From positions 8,494,001 through 8,558,000 of the forward strand of contig NZ_CP097263.1 in assembly GCF_028622115.1 (NCBI RefSeq): 64,000 nucleotides of DNA, given 5' to 3'. Within the stretch, counting starts at the first letter, position 1. Each line of letters begins with the position of its first letter. Of the stretch, positions 18,301 through 26,572 are shown piece after piece. A program made the position numbers and the translations under genes. This DNA is from Kutzneria chonburiensis (GTDB taxonomy: Bacteria; Actinomycetota; Actinomycetes; Mycobacteriales; Pseudonocardiaceae). A model generated the notes under the pieces. It searched no databases and had not been told where the DNA came from. It saw only the letters and a list, made by a program, of their open reading frames with translations.

Positions 18301-18647
18301 TCCGGGTACACGGCCTGCACGCGTGGGTCCGTGGCGAGGTGCTGCTGCTCGGCGCCGGTCAGCTTGGCCGAGAAGCCGTTGACCACGCTGAACTGCTTCA
18401 CATCGGCCGCGCCGGTCTGCTTGGCCTGGTCCACCAGCGGCTGCTGGTCGGACCGGGTCAGCCCCTGCCGGCGGCTGTTGTCTCCCTTGGTGACCGGCGT
18501 GTCCGGGTGCTGGTCCTTCAGCACCACGATCACCGGCTGCTTGGCGCCCTGGCTCAGGTCACCGGTCGCGGCCGATGCCCAGGCCGGCACCACCGGCACG
18601 AGCACCATCACACTGGCCGCGACGGCGGCCAGAGGTCTCAAACGCAT
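15351..18647 (-). CDS. Large secreted S8 subtilase-like protein with non-canonical active site
   Basis: The 1098-residue precursor has a signal peptide (MRLRPLAAVAASVMVLVPVV), an I9-like propeptide, a subtilase-like domain (about 165-500) and a long beta-sandwich C-terminal region. ATG 18647 has GGAG 10 nt upstream; a frame reaching 18686 is less likely. The nucleophile Ser is clear (GGTSMASP, S441), as is the subtilisin Asp equivalent (ADGID, D187). The HGTxVA block is absent: the aligned segment is GEAFGDASAIAAQG, with E224 and D228. The oxyanion Asn is replaced by Asp in SSGDSG (D339). Glu/Asp for His and Asp for Asn are hallmarks of sedolisins (S53). I recall related actinobacterial proteins that share EAFxDAS, so it is probably a conserved subfamily. 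Confidence 0.85.
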   Translation of the reverse strand: MRLRPLAAVAASVMVLVPVVPAWASAATGDLSQGAKQPVIVVLKDQHPDTPVTKGDNSRRQGLTRSDQQPLVDQAKQTGAADVKQFSVVNGFSAKLTGAEQQHLATDPRVQAVYPDLAVRKAETPKTVGQAAASGTASGAGCPTDPAKPLLEPEALQTTHVADDDASKLQAATLATGKGVKVAYIADGIDIDNPDLKRADGSRVFSDYQDFSGEGTAAPGADGEAFGDASAIAAQGRQTYDLSDWTNAAAPLPKGCTIRIRGVAPDASLVGLKAIASNGFGTTSAIVQALDYAVNVDKVDVINESLGSNPYPDNNTDPWSVANRAAIAAGVTIVASSGDSGVTGTVGNVASDPAIIAAGASTTFRSYAELDSNLPGFSGKWVSGNISAISSGGTTERGRVVDLVAPGDLGWALCSPNPTVHRDCVNGKGQPAPIESFGGTSMASPLIAGAAALVIEAYERSHHGVRPAPQLVKQLLTSTATDNLDPSDRQGAGQLNAYEAVRAALSVKDGNGSPAAQGNNLVVNQTQILAEGNPGQLQAKDLTVTNTGASTQTVSAHNRTLTKQVSDEHTSVAIDGTSTTVPTWANAYGSKYVYVNKTFTVPAGADHLDASLAYPPAGPRIVTMWLLDPSGTLTGYTIPQGLAGYGHIDVHSPKAGNWTAVVSVRNAPNSVKGTIPLEFATSKYVTTGTVFPSSLTLKPGQSGTFHVLASNPDNPGDLPAAVQLNSDKGTQLAVPLILRTKLPSWGGSFTGTLTGGNGRPGGPAQTNVYRFDVPRGQRDLGLDVTLAGDPNQVINGYLVSPDGQLLSAQNNVLTLDANGNPAGYGRSVQVYRRDPAPGRWTFVIAAANPVAGTATSQKFSGSLRYDVVDAKVAVPHTLPAGKPTTVQLQVRNTGKAALSYFVDARSTKSDDLQVLPLNQAANVPLPQFTATKFLVPTETTSLTSAASASEPIDLDLSTAIGLPEVLKRSGVGNVAIASLTSPQLTPGLWLAQLNQIGPFQDPAKANTANIGLVAHTQVFDPAVTSSTGNAWLGTVQANAPAATPLVLQPGQTGTISVTITPTAAKGSTVSGVLYLDDYSAFASAGDSLKAFPYSYTVG

Positions 18648-18791
18648 CTTCGCCAACTCCGACTTTTGTTCGATGCCCCCATGCACCGCCCACTCTTTGT
18701 CGCCGGCGTTGCCGGATCAACCAACGAAAGTCGGTAACCGTGTCCATCTCTGGTCGGATATCCACACCGGACACTGCCGGAAAGACGCCGA

Positions 18792-18822
18792 CGGCCGGTT
18801 CCTCCGAAGGAGGAACCGGCCG
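18792..18822 (-). terminator. Hairpin downstream of nudC
   Basis: A 14-bp perfect stem (18792-18805 with 18809-18822) closes a 3-nt loop, just 3' of the nudC stop on the minus strand and before the S8 gene. It lacks a strong U-tract, as is common in actinobacterial terminators. It probably separates the peptidase M16/nudC operon from the S8 transcript. Confidence 0.65.
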
Positions 18823-18844
18823 TGCGGCCACAAATACCGGTGGA

Positions 18845-19807
18845 TCAGGTCTTCGCCCACGACTCGAGCATGCGGCGGGCGATGGAGGTGACGCCGGGCA
18901 GGATCAGGCCGGGACCGGTGCCGCCGGCGGCGAGCACTGCTCGGACCTCGTCGCGGTGCACCCAGCGGGCCTGCTCGATCTCGCCGTCGGCCGGCACCAA
19001 CGGTGTCGTGGGATCGCCGACGGCGCTGAAACCGACCATGAGGGAACGGGGAAACGGCCACGGCTGGCTGCCGAGATAATGCACCGATTCGACCGTTATG
19101 CCGACTTCCTCGCAGATTTCCCGAACCACGCAGGCCTCGAGGGACTCGCCGCCCTCGACGAATCCGGCCAGCACGGAATACCGGTCGGGCGGCCAGATCG
19201 GCTGCCGGGCCAGCAACACCTGGTCGCCGCCGTCGTGCACGAGGCAGATGACGGCCGGATCGGTGCGCGGGTACTCCTCACGTCCGCAGCCGGTGCAATG
19301 CGTGGCCCAGCCGGCACGCCGAGGCTCGACGCGCGACCCGCACTTGGCGCAGAAGCCGGCGTTGTCGTGCCAACTGAGCACGGCCACGGCGGTGGTCAAC
19401 AGCCCGGCGTCCTCGGCGCTGAGCAGACCGCCGGCCAGCCGCAGGTCCTGCCACACCGGCTCGTCGGTGTCGGGCAGCGTGGCGTCCCAGCCCATGCCCT
19501 CCTGCACCGGACCGTCGGGTTCGGCCCGCACGGCCCAGTAACAGACCCCGTCCTGCTCACCGAGCAGCACGGCGTCGGCCGGCGGCGTCGTCCCCTCGGT
19601 GGCCCGGAAGTCCAGCACCGGCATATCGCCGGAGCGCCCCATCGGCGCCCGGCCGCGGCGGTCGACCGGCAGCAGCCGGGCGGCCGGCCACATCCGGGCC
19701 AGCTCGGCCGCGTTGTCCCGCAGGAAATCGTTGCGGGGCACCGCGGTCCGGGACAGCGCCGGCAGCTCGTCGAGCTCGAAGCCGGCCGAGGTGGAGCAGA
19801 GACTCAC
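18845..19807 (-). CDS. nudC: NAD(+)/NADH pyrophosphatase, Nudix family
   Basis: The 320-residue protein has the full NudC layout. It comprises an N-terminal NUDIX-like domain, a zinc ribbon with CAKCG and CTGCG (about residues 163-187), and a Nudix box with GFVEGGESLEACVVREICEE. After it comes SQPWPFPRSLM, the SQPWPFPxS motif that distinguishes NADH pyrophosphatases. It hydrolyses NAD(H) to NMN(H) and AMP, or removes NAD caps from RNA. GTG 19807 overlaps the TGA of the upstream M16 gene (GTGA), so it is the last gene of a three-gene operon. In mycobacteria nudC follows adnAB and the K+ channel gene, so this marks the end of that conserved block. Confidence 0.92.
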   Translation of the reverse strand: MSLCSTSAGFELDELPALSRTAVPRNDFLRDNAAELARMWPAARLLPVDRRGRAPMGRSGDMPVLDFRATEGTTPPADAVLLGEQDGVCYWAVRAEPDGPVQEGMGWDATLPDTDEPVWQDLRLAGGLLSAEDAGLLTTAVAVLSWHDNAGFCAKCGSRVEPRRAGWATHCTGCGREEYPRTDPAVICLVHDGGDQVLLARQPIWPPDRYSVLAGFVEGGESLEACVVREICEEVGITVESVHYLGSQPWPFPRSLMVGFSAVGDPTTPLVPADGEIEQARWVHRDEVRAVLAAGGTGPGLILPGVTSIARRMLESWAKT

Positions 19808-21174
19808 GGCAGCACCACACCGCCGATGGCCCGGAACTGCGCCGCCAGCACATCGGCGTCGCCGACCACGATGCCGGTGAACCGGCTGGGGGCGAAGAAC
19901 TTCTCGGCCGCCTCGGCCACCGCCTCGGCGGTCACGTCGGCGAGCCGCAGCGGCTGGTCGCGCAGCCACTCGTAAGACAGGCCCATCGCGCCCAGCGCCA
20001 CGAGCGTGGCGCACAGGCCGGACTGCGAGGAGGTCGACGTGAGCAGCGAGCCGATGGCGTACTGCTTGGCATTGTCCACTTCGGACGCGCTCGGCGGCGA
20101 CAGCACCAGCCGGCCCAGCTCGTAGCGGGTCTCCCAGAACGCCGCCGGCGTCACGCCACTGGCCGTGTCGGCCTCGACCAGCACGGTCGCGCTGTCCTTG
20201 GTGAACTCGAAGTACGAGTGCGCGCCGTAGGTGTAGCCCTTGTCCTCGCGGATGTTCTCCACCAGCCGCGAGGAGAAGTAGCCGCCGAAGACCAGGTTCG
20301 CCACCTGCAAGGCCGCGTAGCCGGGGTCGGTGCGCGGCACGGTCTGGGCCGACAGCCGGATCTGCGACTGCACGGCGCCGGCCCGGTGCACGAGGTGCAC
20401 GTCGCCGGGCGTGAGCGCGGGCAGCTTCGGCAGTTCCACCGCGCTGGCGTCGGACTGCCAGCCGGCCAGCGCCGCGCCGACGGTCGCGATCGCGGCGTCC
20501 GGGTCGACGTCGCCGACGAGCACCAGCAGCGCGCCGCGCGGCAGCACGGACGCCTTGTGCAGCGCCCGCACCTGCTCCGGCGAGACCTCGGGGATCTCGG
20601 CCGCCTCGGGCATCTCCTTGGCGTAGGGGTGGTCGCCGTAGCGGTGCTTCTGCAGCGCCTCACGGGCGATGACGCTGGGCTGCGACCGGGCCATGACGAT
20701 GCGCTCGACGAGGCGCTCCGACTCGCGGGCCACCTCCTCGTCCCGGTACACCGCGCCGGTCAGCGCGTCGGCCAGCACGTCAAGCAGCACGTCGAGGCCG
20801 CTGGCCAGGGCGCTGCCGCCGATGCTGAGCCGCTCCGGGTCGACCACGGAGTTCAGGTCGCCGCCGACCGCGGCCAGGTCGGTGTCGAACTGGGTGCGGT
20901 CACGGCGCTCGGTGCCGGTCAGCAGCGTGTTGGCCAGCACCTCGGCCCGCGCCGAGTGCAGCCGCTCGGTGCCGGCGAACGGGATGCGCAGCCGCAGCTC
21001 CACCATGGGCACGGATTCCTTGCGCACGGCGATGACCCGCAGCCCGTTGGGCAGCACGGTGTCCACAAGGGACGGCTGCGCCGCCGCGGTCTGCGTGCCG
21101 AGCGCGGGCAGCGGACGCGGCCCCTGCTCGGTGTGGCCGATCTGCTCGGCCGTGCGGTAGCTGACAGAAGTCAC
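19804..21174 (-). CDS. M16 peptidase-family protein, non-catalytic partner
   Basis: The 456-residue protein has two M16 (insulinase/processing peptidase) folds: VLPNGLRVIAVRKES near residue 35 opens the first, and the PF05193-like half follows with GALLVLVGDVDPDAA. The HxxEH zinc motif is missing; the corresponding region reads RLHSARAEVLANTLL. The conserved substrate-groove segment NIREDKGYTYGAHS is present. Such proteins pair with an active M16 subunit, here the next gene upstream. GTG 21174 overlaps the stop of that gene (GTGA). Its own stop overlaps the nudC start. It could be read as fused to the upstream gene in one 882-residue frame, but only because of a frame break at about 21,491. 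Confidence 0.85.
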   Translation of the reverse strand: MTSVSYRTAEQIGHTEQGPRPLPALGTQTAAAQPSLVDTVLPNGLRVIAVRKESVPMVELRLRIPFAGTERLHSARAEVLANTLLTGTERRDRTQFDTDLAAVGGDLNSVVDPERLSIGGSALASGLDVLLDVLADALTGAVYRDEEVARESERLVERIVMARSQPSVIAREALQKHRYGDHPYAKEMPEAAEIPEVSPEQVRALHKASVLPRGALLVLVGDVDPDAAIATVGAALAGWQSDASAVELPKLPALTPGDVHLVHRAGAVQSQIRLSAQTVPRTDPGYAALQVANLVFGGYFSSRLVENIREDKGYTYGAHSYFEFTKDSATVLVEADTASGVTPAAFWETRYELGRLVLSPPSASEVDNAKQYAIGSLLTSTSSQSGLCATLVALGAMGLSYEWLRDQPLRLADVTAEAVAEAAEKFFAPSRFTGIVVGDADVLAAQFRAIGGVVLP

Positions 21175-22452
21175 TTGTCTCCTCCGGCGGCGGGAACGAC
21201 GAGCACGGCCCGGGAATCCGGCCGCAGGGCCTTGGCGGCGGCCGCCACCTGCTCGGTGGTGACGGCGCGGATCCGCGTCGGCAGGTCCGACGCCAGTTCG
21301 GCGCGGCCGTGCAGCAGCTCGGAGGCCCCGTAGGACAGCGTGCGCGAGGTGATGCGGTCGTGCTCGCGGTGCATGGCCGCAGCCCACCGGGCGGCCACGC
21401 GGGCCAGCTCGTCCTCCTGCGGGCCCGACGCGGCCAGCTTCTCCAGCTCGTCGTCGAGCACGCCGAGGATGCGGTCCTCGGACACCTCGGGGGTGCATGG
21501 CGGTCACCGTGAACGTGTCGGGGTCACGGGCGTCCAGCGGTCCGAACAGGCCGGCGCCGACCGAGATGTCGGTGACCAGCGGCTCGCGGTGCACCATGCG
21601 CTGCTGTAGGCGCGAGGCGTCGCCGTCGGACAGCACCGCGGCCAGCACCACGTTGGCCAGGTAGCCGTCCAGGTCGGTGGCCGGGTCGGGCAGGCGGTAG
21701 CCCACGGCCAGCGCCGGCAGCGGCGCGTGCGGGTCCTCGTGCACCTCGCGGCGCTCGCCCTGCGGGTGCGGCTCGGCGAACGACGGCCGCGGCGGCGTCG
21801 GCCGGGCCGGCACGTCGCCGAAGTGCTTGTGCACCAGCTCGGTCGCCCGCTCAACGGTGAAGTCGCCGGCCACCGTCAGCACCGCGTTGCCCGGCGCGTA
21901 GTAGGTGTCGAAGAACTGGGCGCAGTCGTCCAGGTTGGCCTGCTCCAGCTCGGCGAAGTCGCCGTACCCGTTGTGCGCGTTGGGATAGGTCGTGTACAGC
22001 ACCGGCGGCAGCCAGATCCAGGGGAAGCCGCCGTACGGGGTGTTCAGCACCCGCAGCCGGATCTCCTCCTTGACCACGTCGATCTGGTTGTTCAGGTTCT
22101 CCTGGGTGATGCGGGGCGCCCGCATCCGGTCGGCCTCCAGGAACAGCGCCCGCTCCAGCGCGGCCGACGGCAGCGTCTCGAAGTAGTCGGTGTAGTCCGG
22201 GTGGGTCGAGCCGTTGAAGGTGCCGCCCGAGGACTGCACGTGCCGGAAGTGCGCCAGCTTCTCCAGGCTCTCGCTGCCCTGGAACATGAGGTGCTCGAAG
22301 AGGTGGGCGAACCCGGTGCGCCCCTCGGGCTCCGAGCGGAAGCCCACGTCGTAGTGCACGCTCACACCGACCACGGGGGCTGTGCGGTCGGGGGCGAGCA
22401 CCACGCGCAGGCCGTTGGGGAGAGTGAACCTGTGCAGTTCCGGTGCGGCCAT
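21171..22452 (-). CDS. M16 zinc peptidase, catalytic partner, with single-base frame break
   Basis: The protein starts at ATG 22452 and carries the inverted zinc motif HLFEH (in TGFAHLFEHLMFQG, about residues 46-59) plus a downstream Glu in DVVKEEIRLR. At about residue 320 the frame breaks inside a run of five G (21489-21493, plus strand). Removing one base joins TVTAMHP to EVSEDRILGVLDDEL and restores a normal 426-residue protein ending at 21171. This looks like a homopolymer sequencing error; if real, the product would be a fusion running into the next M16 gene through a non-homologous stretch. The role is processing of peptides with its inactive partner. Confidence 0.8.
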
Positions 22453-22554
22453 GACACAGAGACTACGACGTCGCCACGTCAGTCCCCGGTCGTACCGAGG
22501 TGATCAACCCCCGGTGGGATGTCCGCCTACGGCTGAACTGGCGATTGTTGGCCC

Positions 22555-23985
22555 ATGAGCTTGTCAAGCATGGCCGCGGCGACCGCGCTCGCTGTGTCCG
22601 CGGTCACACCGGTTTCGCCCCCTTTGCTGCCCGATCTGGGCAATGACGGCTACCAGGTCGTCGCCTACGACCTCAGCTACGACTTCACCCCGAGCACCTC
22701 GCTGCTGCCCGGCACCGCCCGCATCACCGCGGTCGCCGGCCGGCGGCTGCCCGAGTTCCGCCTCGATTACGCCGGCGGCACCGTGGCCAAGGTCCAGGTC
22801 GACGGCCGTGACGCCGCGTTCCACCTGGACGAACAGAAGCTGGTGGTCGACCCGGCCACGGCGATCCGCGGCCCGTTCTCCGTCACGGTCGACTTCACCG
22901 CCGACCGTGCGGCCAAGATCCCGTCCTCGGTGGACCCGACCGCGGGCTGGATCAACGACCCCGACGGCGGTTTCGCCTGGGTCGGCCAGCCCGATCGGGC
23001 CCATTTGTTCTTTCCCTGCAACGACGCTGTCGACGACAAGGCGTACTTCCGCTATCACGTGACCGTGCCGACGGGGTGGACGGTCGCCGCGAACGGGCCG
23101 TTGGTTGCGCAGAACGCCACCAACTCCACAACCACGTTCACCTACGCCTCGGCCCATCCGTTCGCGCCGCAGCTGGCCCAGCTGGCCGTCGGCAAGTTCA
23201 CGACGGTGACCGGCACCGGCCCGAACGGCCTGCCGCTGCGCAGCTTCGTGCCGGACGCGGCCGCCGCCAAACCGATGCTGGACCAGCTGCCGAGCTTCGT
23301 GGACTGGCTCGAGCAGCGCATCGGCCGCCGCTTCCCGTTCGAGACGGTCGGCCTGCTCGGCGCGGACCACATGACGCAGCAGTCCGATGCGCTGGAGACC
23401 CAGACGCTGCCGGTGTTGCGGGCCGGCGCGCTGGCCGACCCCAAGAACGACTCGACGGTCGTGCACGAGCTGGCGCACCAGTGGTTCGGTGACTCGGCCG
23501 CGGTCGCCGACTGGCGCGACCTCTGGCTCAGCGAGGGTTTCGCCACCTACTTCGACCGCCTGTACGCGGCCGAGCACGGCGGCAATTCGGTGGCCGACGA
23601 ACTCCGGTGGGCCTACGAGACCTTCGATCCGACGGTCCGCTCCCTCGGCTTCACGCCGGCCAACCCGACCCGGCCGGACGTCATGTTCGCCATCGCCCGC
23701 GGCGCCGGCGCGGTGGTCGTCTACGCGTTGCAACAGAAGGTCGGCGACCAGACCTTCCACCGCATCATCGACACCTACCTGGACCGCTACCGCGACGGCA
23801 ACGCGACCAGCGCCGACTTCATCCGGGTGGCCACCGCCGTCGGCGGCTCGGACCTCGGCCCGTTCCTGCACGACTGGCTGTACGGCAGCACCACGCCGCC
23901 GATGCCCGGCCACCCGGACTGGGTCGCTAAGCCTTCAACGACCGGAGGTGGCCACTCTGGGCCAGCACTCCGTCCAGGGAGCTGA
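22555..23985 (+). CDS. M1-family zinc aminopeptidase, probably secreted
   Basis: The 476-residue protein has the gluzincin motif HELAHQWFGD (H304) with the third ligand Glu in WLSEGFATYF 19 residues later. The N-terminal beta-saddle domain of M1 peptidases precedes it. The usual GAMEN exopeptidase strip is replaced by DALETQT, as in several actinobacterial secreted M1 proteins. The first 20 residues are only weakly hydrophobic (SMAAATALAVSAVTPVSPPL) but probably act as a signal peptide. It lacks the C-terminal ERAP1-like domain and is short for the family. It converges on, and overlaps by 59 bases, the DUF2207 gene, and is divergent from the M16 operon across about 100 bases. Confidence 0.88.
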   Translation: MSLSSMAAATALAVSAVTPVSPPLLPDLGNDGYQVVAYDLSYDFTPSTSLLPGTARITAVAGRRLPEFRLDYAGGTVAKVQVDGRDAAFHLDEQKLVVDPATAIRGPFSVTVDFTADRAAKIPSSVDPTAGWINDPDGGFAWVGQPDRAHLFFPCNDAVDDKAYFRYHVTVPTGWTVAANGPLVAQNATNSTTTFTYASAHPFAPQLAQLAVGKFTTVTGTGPNGLPLRSFVPDAAAAKPMLDQLPSFVDWLEQRIGRRFPFETVGLLGADHMTQQSDALETQTLPVLRAGALADPKNDSTVVHELAHQWFGDSAAVADWRDLWLSEGFATYFDRLYAAEHGGNSVADELRWAYETFDPTVRSLGFTPANPTRPDVMFAIARGAGAVVVYALQQKVGDQTFHRIIDTYLDRYRDGNATSADFIRVATAVGGSDLGPFLHDWLYGSTTPPMPGHPDWVAKPSTTGGGHSGPALRPGS

Positions 23986-25582
23986 GGAACGCCGGGAACC
24001 GGCCGGCGAAGCGGTCGAGGTCGCGCGCCTGCTCCGCCTCGCCGAACCAGTACAGGCCGGGGGTGCCGTCGGCGTCCGGGTCGAGGCCGCGGAACACCGC
24101 CAGCCACCGGTCGGTCTGGCCCAGCACCACCGCGTACGGCAGCGACCGGGAGAACACCATCTCCCGGTCGCTGTCCGGGATGTCCGTCGGCGACACGGTC
24201 GTCAGGTACGTCAGCAGTCCGCGCACCTGGTGCAGCAGCGCGCTGCCGCGCCGGGTGCGCGCCGGCATGGACCGCGCGCCGGCGGCGAGCGCCGCGCCGC
24301 CGATGATGACGGCGAGGCCGAGCAGCGCGTGGCCGATCGTCAGCGCCAGCACCACCGTGAGCACGATCCCCAGCGCCACGATGCTCACGCCGCCCCACCA
24401 CCAGCGGCTGCGCTCGGTGTCGGGGCGCCGCGCGAACCAGTCCTTGGCCACGACGTCCGAGTACAGGGCGTTGCGCGCCGCCGCGAGGTCGATGCCCTTG
24501 CCGCGCAGCTGCGACAGCTGCACCTGGTCGGCGCCGCCGAGCAGCGAGTCGTACACCGCCTTCTCGTACGGGGTGAGCGCGTCGTCGGCCGGGTTGCGGC
24601 GCACGATGCGCCAGTCCAGCACGCCCGCGCCGCCGGGCACCTCGTCGATCCACAGGTAGTTGCGCACCGCCAGGTCGATGACGGTCGCCGTCACGTCGAC
24701 CACGTCCACGTGCTCATCGATCACGGTGCCGACCTGGCCCGGCAGCACGCCGTCGGGCGAGGCGAAGGCCACGTGGCCGCCGGCGTCGCGCACCAGCACC
24801 TCGACCGCGCCCACGTCACCGGCCAGTGCCTTGGCGTCACGGCCACGGGCGTACCAGAGCAGACCAAGGCCCAGTAGCAGCAGCACCACCAGCACCAGCA
24901 GGCCGATGCCGGTCTCCGGGGTCAGCGCGAACGCCGTCGCCAGCGTGTTGGTCGTCTCGACGCGCTCGTTCACCGGCACCGAGCCGTTGGGTAGGCCGAT
25001 GGCGAAGTCCACGCGCTGCCCCGGCGTGAGCGTGTCCTGCTCGGCGGTCGGCACACCGCCCTCGCCGATCTGCGACAGCGCGCACGCGGTCGTCGAATCG
25101 GGATCGCCGGCCAGGCAGGTGATGGACTGCGGCTCGGCCGGCGTCACCACGGACACCGTGAGCCGATCGATCGTCACATCCCAGCCGCTGGCCACCTGCC
25201 AGCGCACGTCCTCGTGCGAGCCCTGGTCGGCCACGGCGCCGTCGACCACGTAGCTGATGGTCGACTCGCCCGCGCCCAGGTGCACGGTCAGGTTCTGGTC
25301 GTCGGCCGAGGCGCTGCCGTTGCCGGTCACCTTCGGCTGCGTGACGGTGTACACGCGCTCGGTGTCGGGGCCCGCGGTCAGCCGCAGCGGCGCGGTCCGG
25401 TTCGCGGACTTCCCGGCCGGCACGGTGACCTTCTCACTGACCGTGAGCTTGCCGTCGCGCTCGACCTTCAGCGCGACCTGCGACTGCACGCCGCCGGGGG
25501 CCGGCGCCGCGGCATGCGGGACGACCAGTACGCCGGCGGAGAACGTGAGGGTGGCCACGGCCAGGCCCCAGTTGGTGAACAC
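23927..25582 (-). CDS. DUF2207 membrane protein
   Basis: From GTG 25582 the protein has 551 residues: an N-terminal signal/anchor (about 5-22), an extracytoplasmic beta domain (DUF2207) and a TM helix at about 236-254 (LLVLVVLLLLGLGLLWY). A cytoplasmic region follows, with a paired TM hairpin near 411-440 (IVALGIVLTVVLALTIGHAL). The family is found widely in actinobacteria and firmicutes; its function is not known. TTG 25594 is an alternative start, and the much longer open frame to 25882 lies antisense to the next gene and is not used. Its 3' end overlaps the M1 gene tail to tail by 59 bases. It is divergent from the zinc metallopeptidase array. Confidence 0.8.
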   Translation of the reverse strand: MFTNWGLAVATLTFSAGVLVVPHAAAPAPGGVQSQVALKVERDGKLTVSEKVTVPAGKSANRTAPLRLTAGPDTERVYTVTQPKVTGNGSASADDQNLTVHLGAGESTISYVVDGAVADQGSHEDVRWQVASGWDVTIDRLTVSVVTPAEPQSITCLAGDPDSTTACALSQIGEGGVPTAEQDTLTPGQRVDFAIGLPNGSVPVNERVETTNTLATAFALTPETGIGLLVLVVLLLLGLGLLWYARGRDAKALAGDVGAVEVLVRDAGGHVAFASPDGVLPGQVGTVIDEHVDVVDVTATVIDLAVRNYLWIDEVPGGAGVLDWRIVRRNPADDALTPYEKAVYDSLLGGADQVQLSQLRGKGIDLAAARNALYSDVVAKDWFARRPDTERSRWWWGGVSIVALGIVLTVVLALTIGHALLGLAVIIGGAALAAGARSMPARTRRGSALLHQVRGLLTYLTTVSPTDIPDSDREMVFSRSLPYAVVLGQTDRWLAVFRGLDPDADGTPGLYWFGEAEQARDLDRFAGRFPAFLSSLDGVLAQSGHLRSLKA

Positions 25583-25675
25583 GGGAGCGGACAATAGTGC
25601 AGGCCGCCTATTCTTGCGGCGGGATCCACCAAGGGGGACGGCTGTCCGTCGCCGCCCGGAAGCAGAGGGCCACAG

Positions 25676-26572
25676 ATGGACAACCGAGGCGCGTTCGGCT
25701 ACCCGCCGATCGATCCGCGTCTGCTCGCGAGTGGTGCTCCGGTGCGGATCCCCCAACGGGGACGCACGGCGCGATTCGTCGTCTACAGCATCGTGGCCCT
25801 GTTCATCGTGTGCGGTGTCGGCGGTCCGTTCCTGGGTCCGACGGAGGCGGTCGCCGGTGTCGCGCAGGCGGAAGCGCCGCACCAGGTGGTGGCGCTCGCG
25901 ACCAACCCGCTGCTGACCTACCCGCAGTCGCTCGCGCCAGGCACGTGCACCCTGCCCAAGTTCGGCCGCACGACCGACGAGTTACGCGCCTACCTGGTCG
26001 CCGAGCTGAGCTGTCTGGACGCCGCGTGGAAGCCGGTCGTCTCCGGCATCAACATGCCGTTCGAGCCGACGAAGCTGACCATGGACGACAGCGCCGGCTC
26101 GTGCCGCACCCGTGACGGCAGCGCCCCGGTGGCTTTCTACTGCGGCGCCGACAACGAGCTGCACATGCCGGTGCAGTCCGTGCTGGACGGCACCGACGGC
26201 ATCCCGGCCGTGGTGATCGGCGTGCTCGCCCACGAGTACGGGCACCACGTGCAGGACATGAGCGGCATCCTGCTGGCCGAGTCCCGCCGCGAGAAGACCG
26301 CCGGCCGCGACACCGAGGCCGGCCTCGAGCTTTCTCGGCGATTGGAGCTGCAGGCGAACTGCTTCGCCGGTATGTTCCTCGCCAGCGTTGCCGGCCGCGG
26401 CTCGGTCACCAAGGCCATGGCCGCCACCGGCGCCGCCGCGTTCGCCGACGGCGGTGGCGAGAAGGACCACGGCACCGCGCCGAACCAGGGCCGGTGGGCG
26501 CAGATCGGGTACCAGCAGAACAAGACCGCCGCGTGTAACACGTGGGCGGCGCCGCAGGGGGACGTGAGTTGA
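25676..26572 (+). CDS. Membrane-anchored neutral zinc metallopeptidase, paralog 1
   Basis: The 298-residue protein has a short cytoplasmic N-terminus, one TM helix (about 38-58, VVYSIVALFIVCGVGGPFLG) and an extracellular domain of the neutral zinc metallopeptidase type (YpfJ-like, PF04228). The zinc motif is AHEYGHHVQ (first His about residue 186), with a downstream ELSRRLELQANCFAGMFLA helix that usually supplies the third ligand. Cysteine pairs are probably oxidised. It is the first of three tandem paralogs. Its TGA overlaps the TTG start of paralog 2 (TTGA), so translation is coupled. The substrate is unknown. Confidence 0.85.
   Translation: MDNRGAFGYPPIDPRLLASGAPVRIPQRGRTARFVVYSIVALFIVCGVGGPFLGPTEAVAGVAQAEAPHQVVALATNPLLTYPQSLAPGTCTLPKFGRTTDELRAYLVAELSCLDAAWKPVVSGINMPFEPTKLTMDDSAGSCRTRDGSAPVAFYCGADNELHMPVQSVLDGTDGIPAVVIGVLAHEYGHHVQDMSGILLAESRREKTAGRDTEAGLELSRRLELQANCFAGMFLASVAGRGSVTKAMAATGAAAFADGGGEKDHGTAPNQGRWAQIGYQQNKTAACNTWAAPQGDVS

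Noticed and set aside
15603-18737. A 1044-codon plus-strand frame antisense to the S8 gene
   Set aside because: Val/Arg/Gly/His-rich composition without any domain; the typical antisense shadow of a high-GC gene.
19804-22452. A single 882-residue M16 fusion protein
   Set aside because: The middle 100 residues are Arg/Pro/Gly nonsense, while the correct M16 sequence continues in another frame; a one-base homopolymer error explains it.
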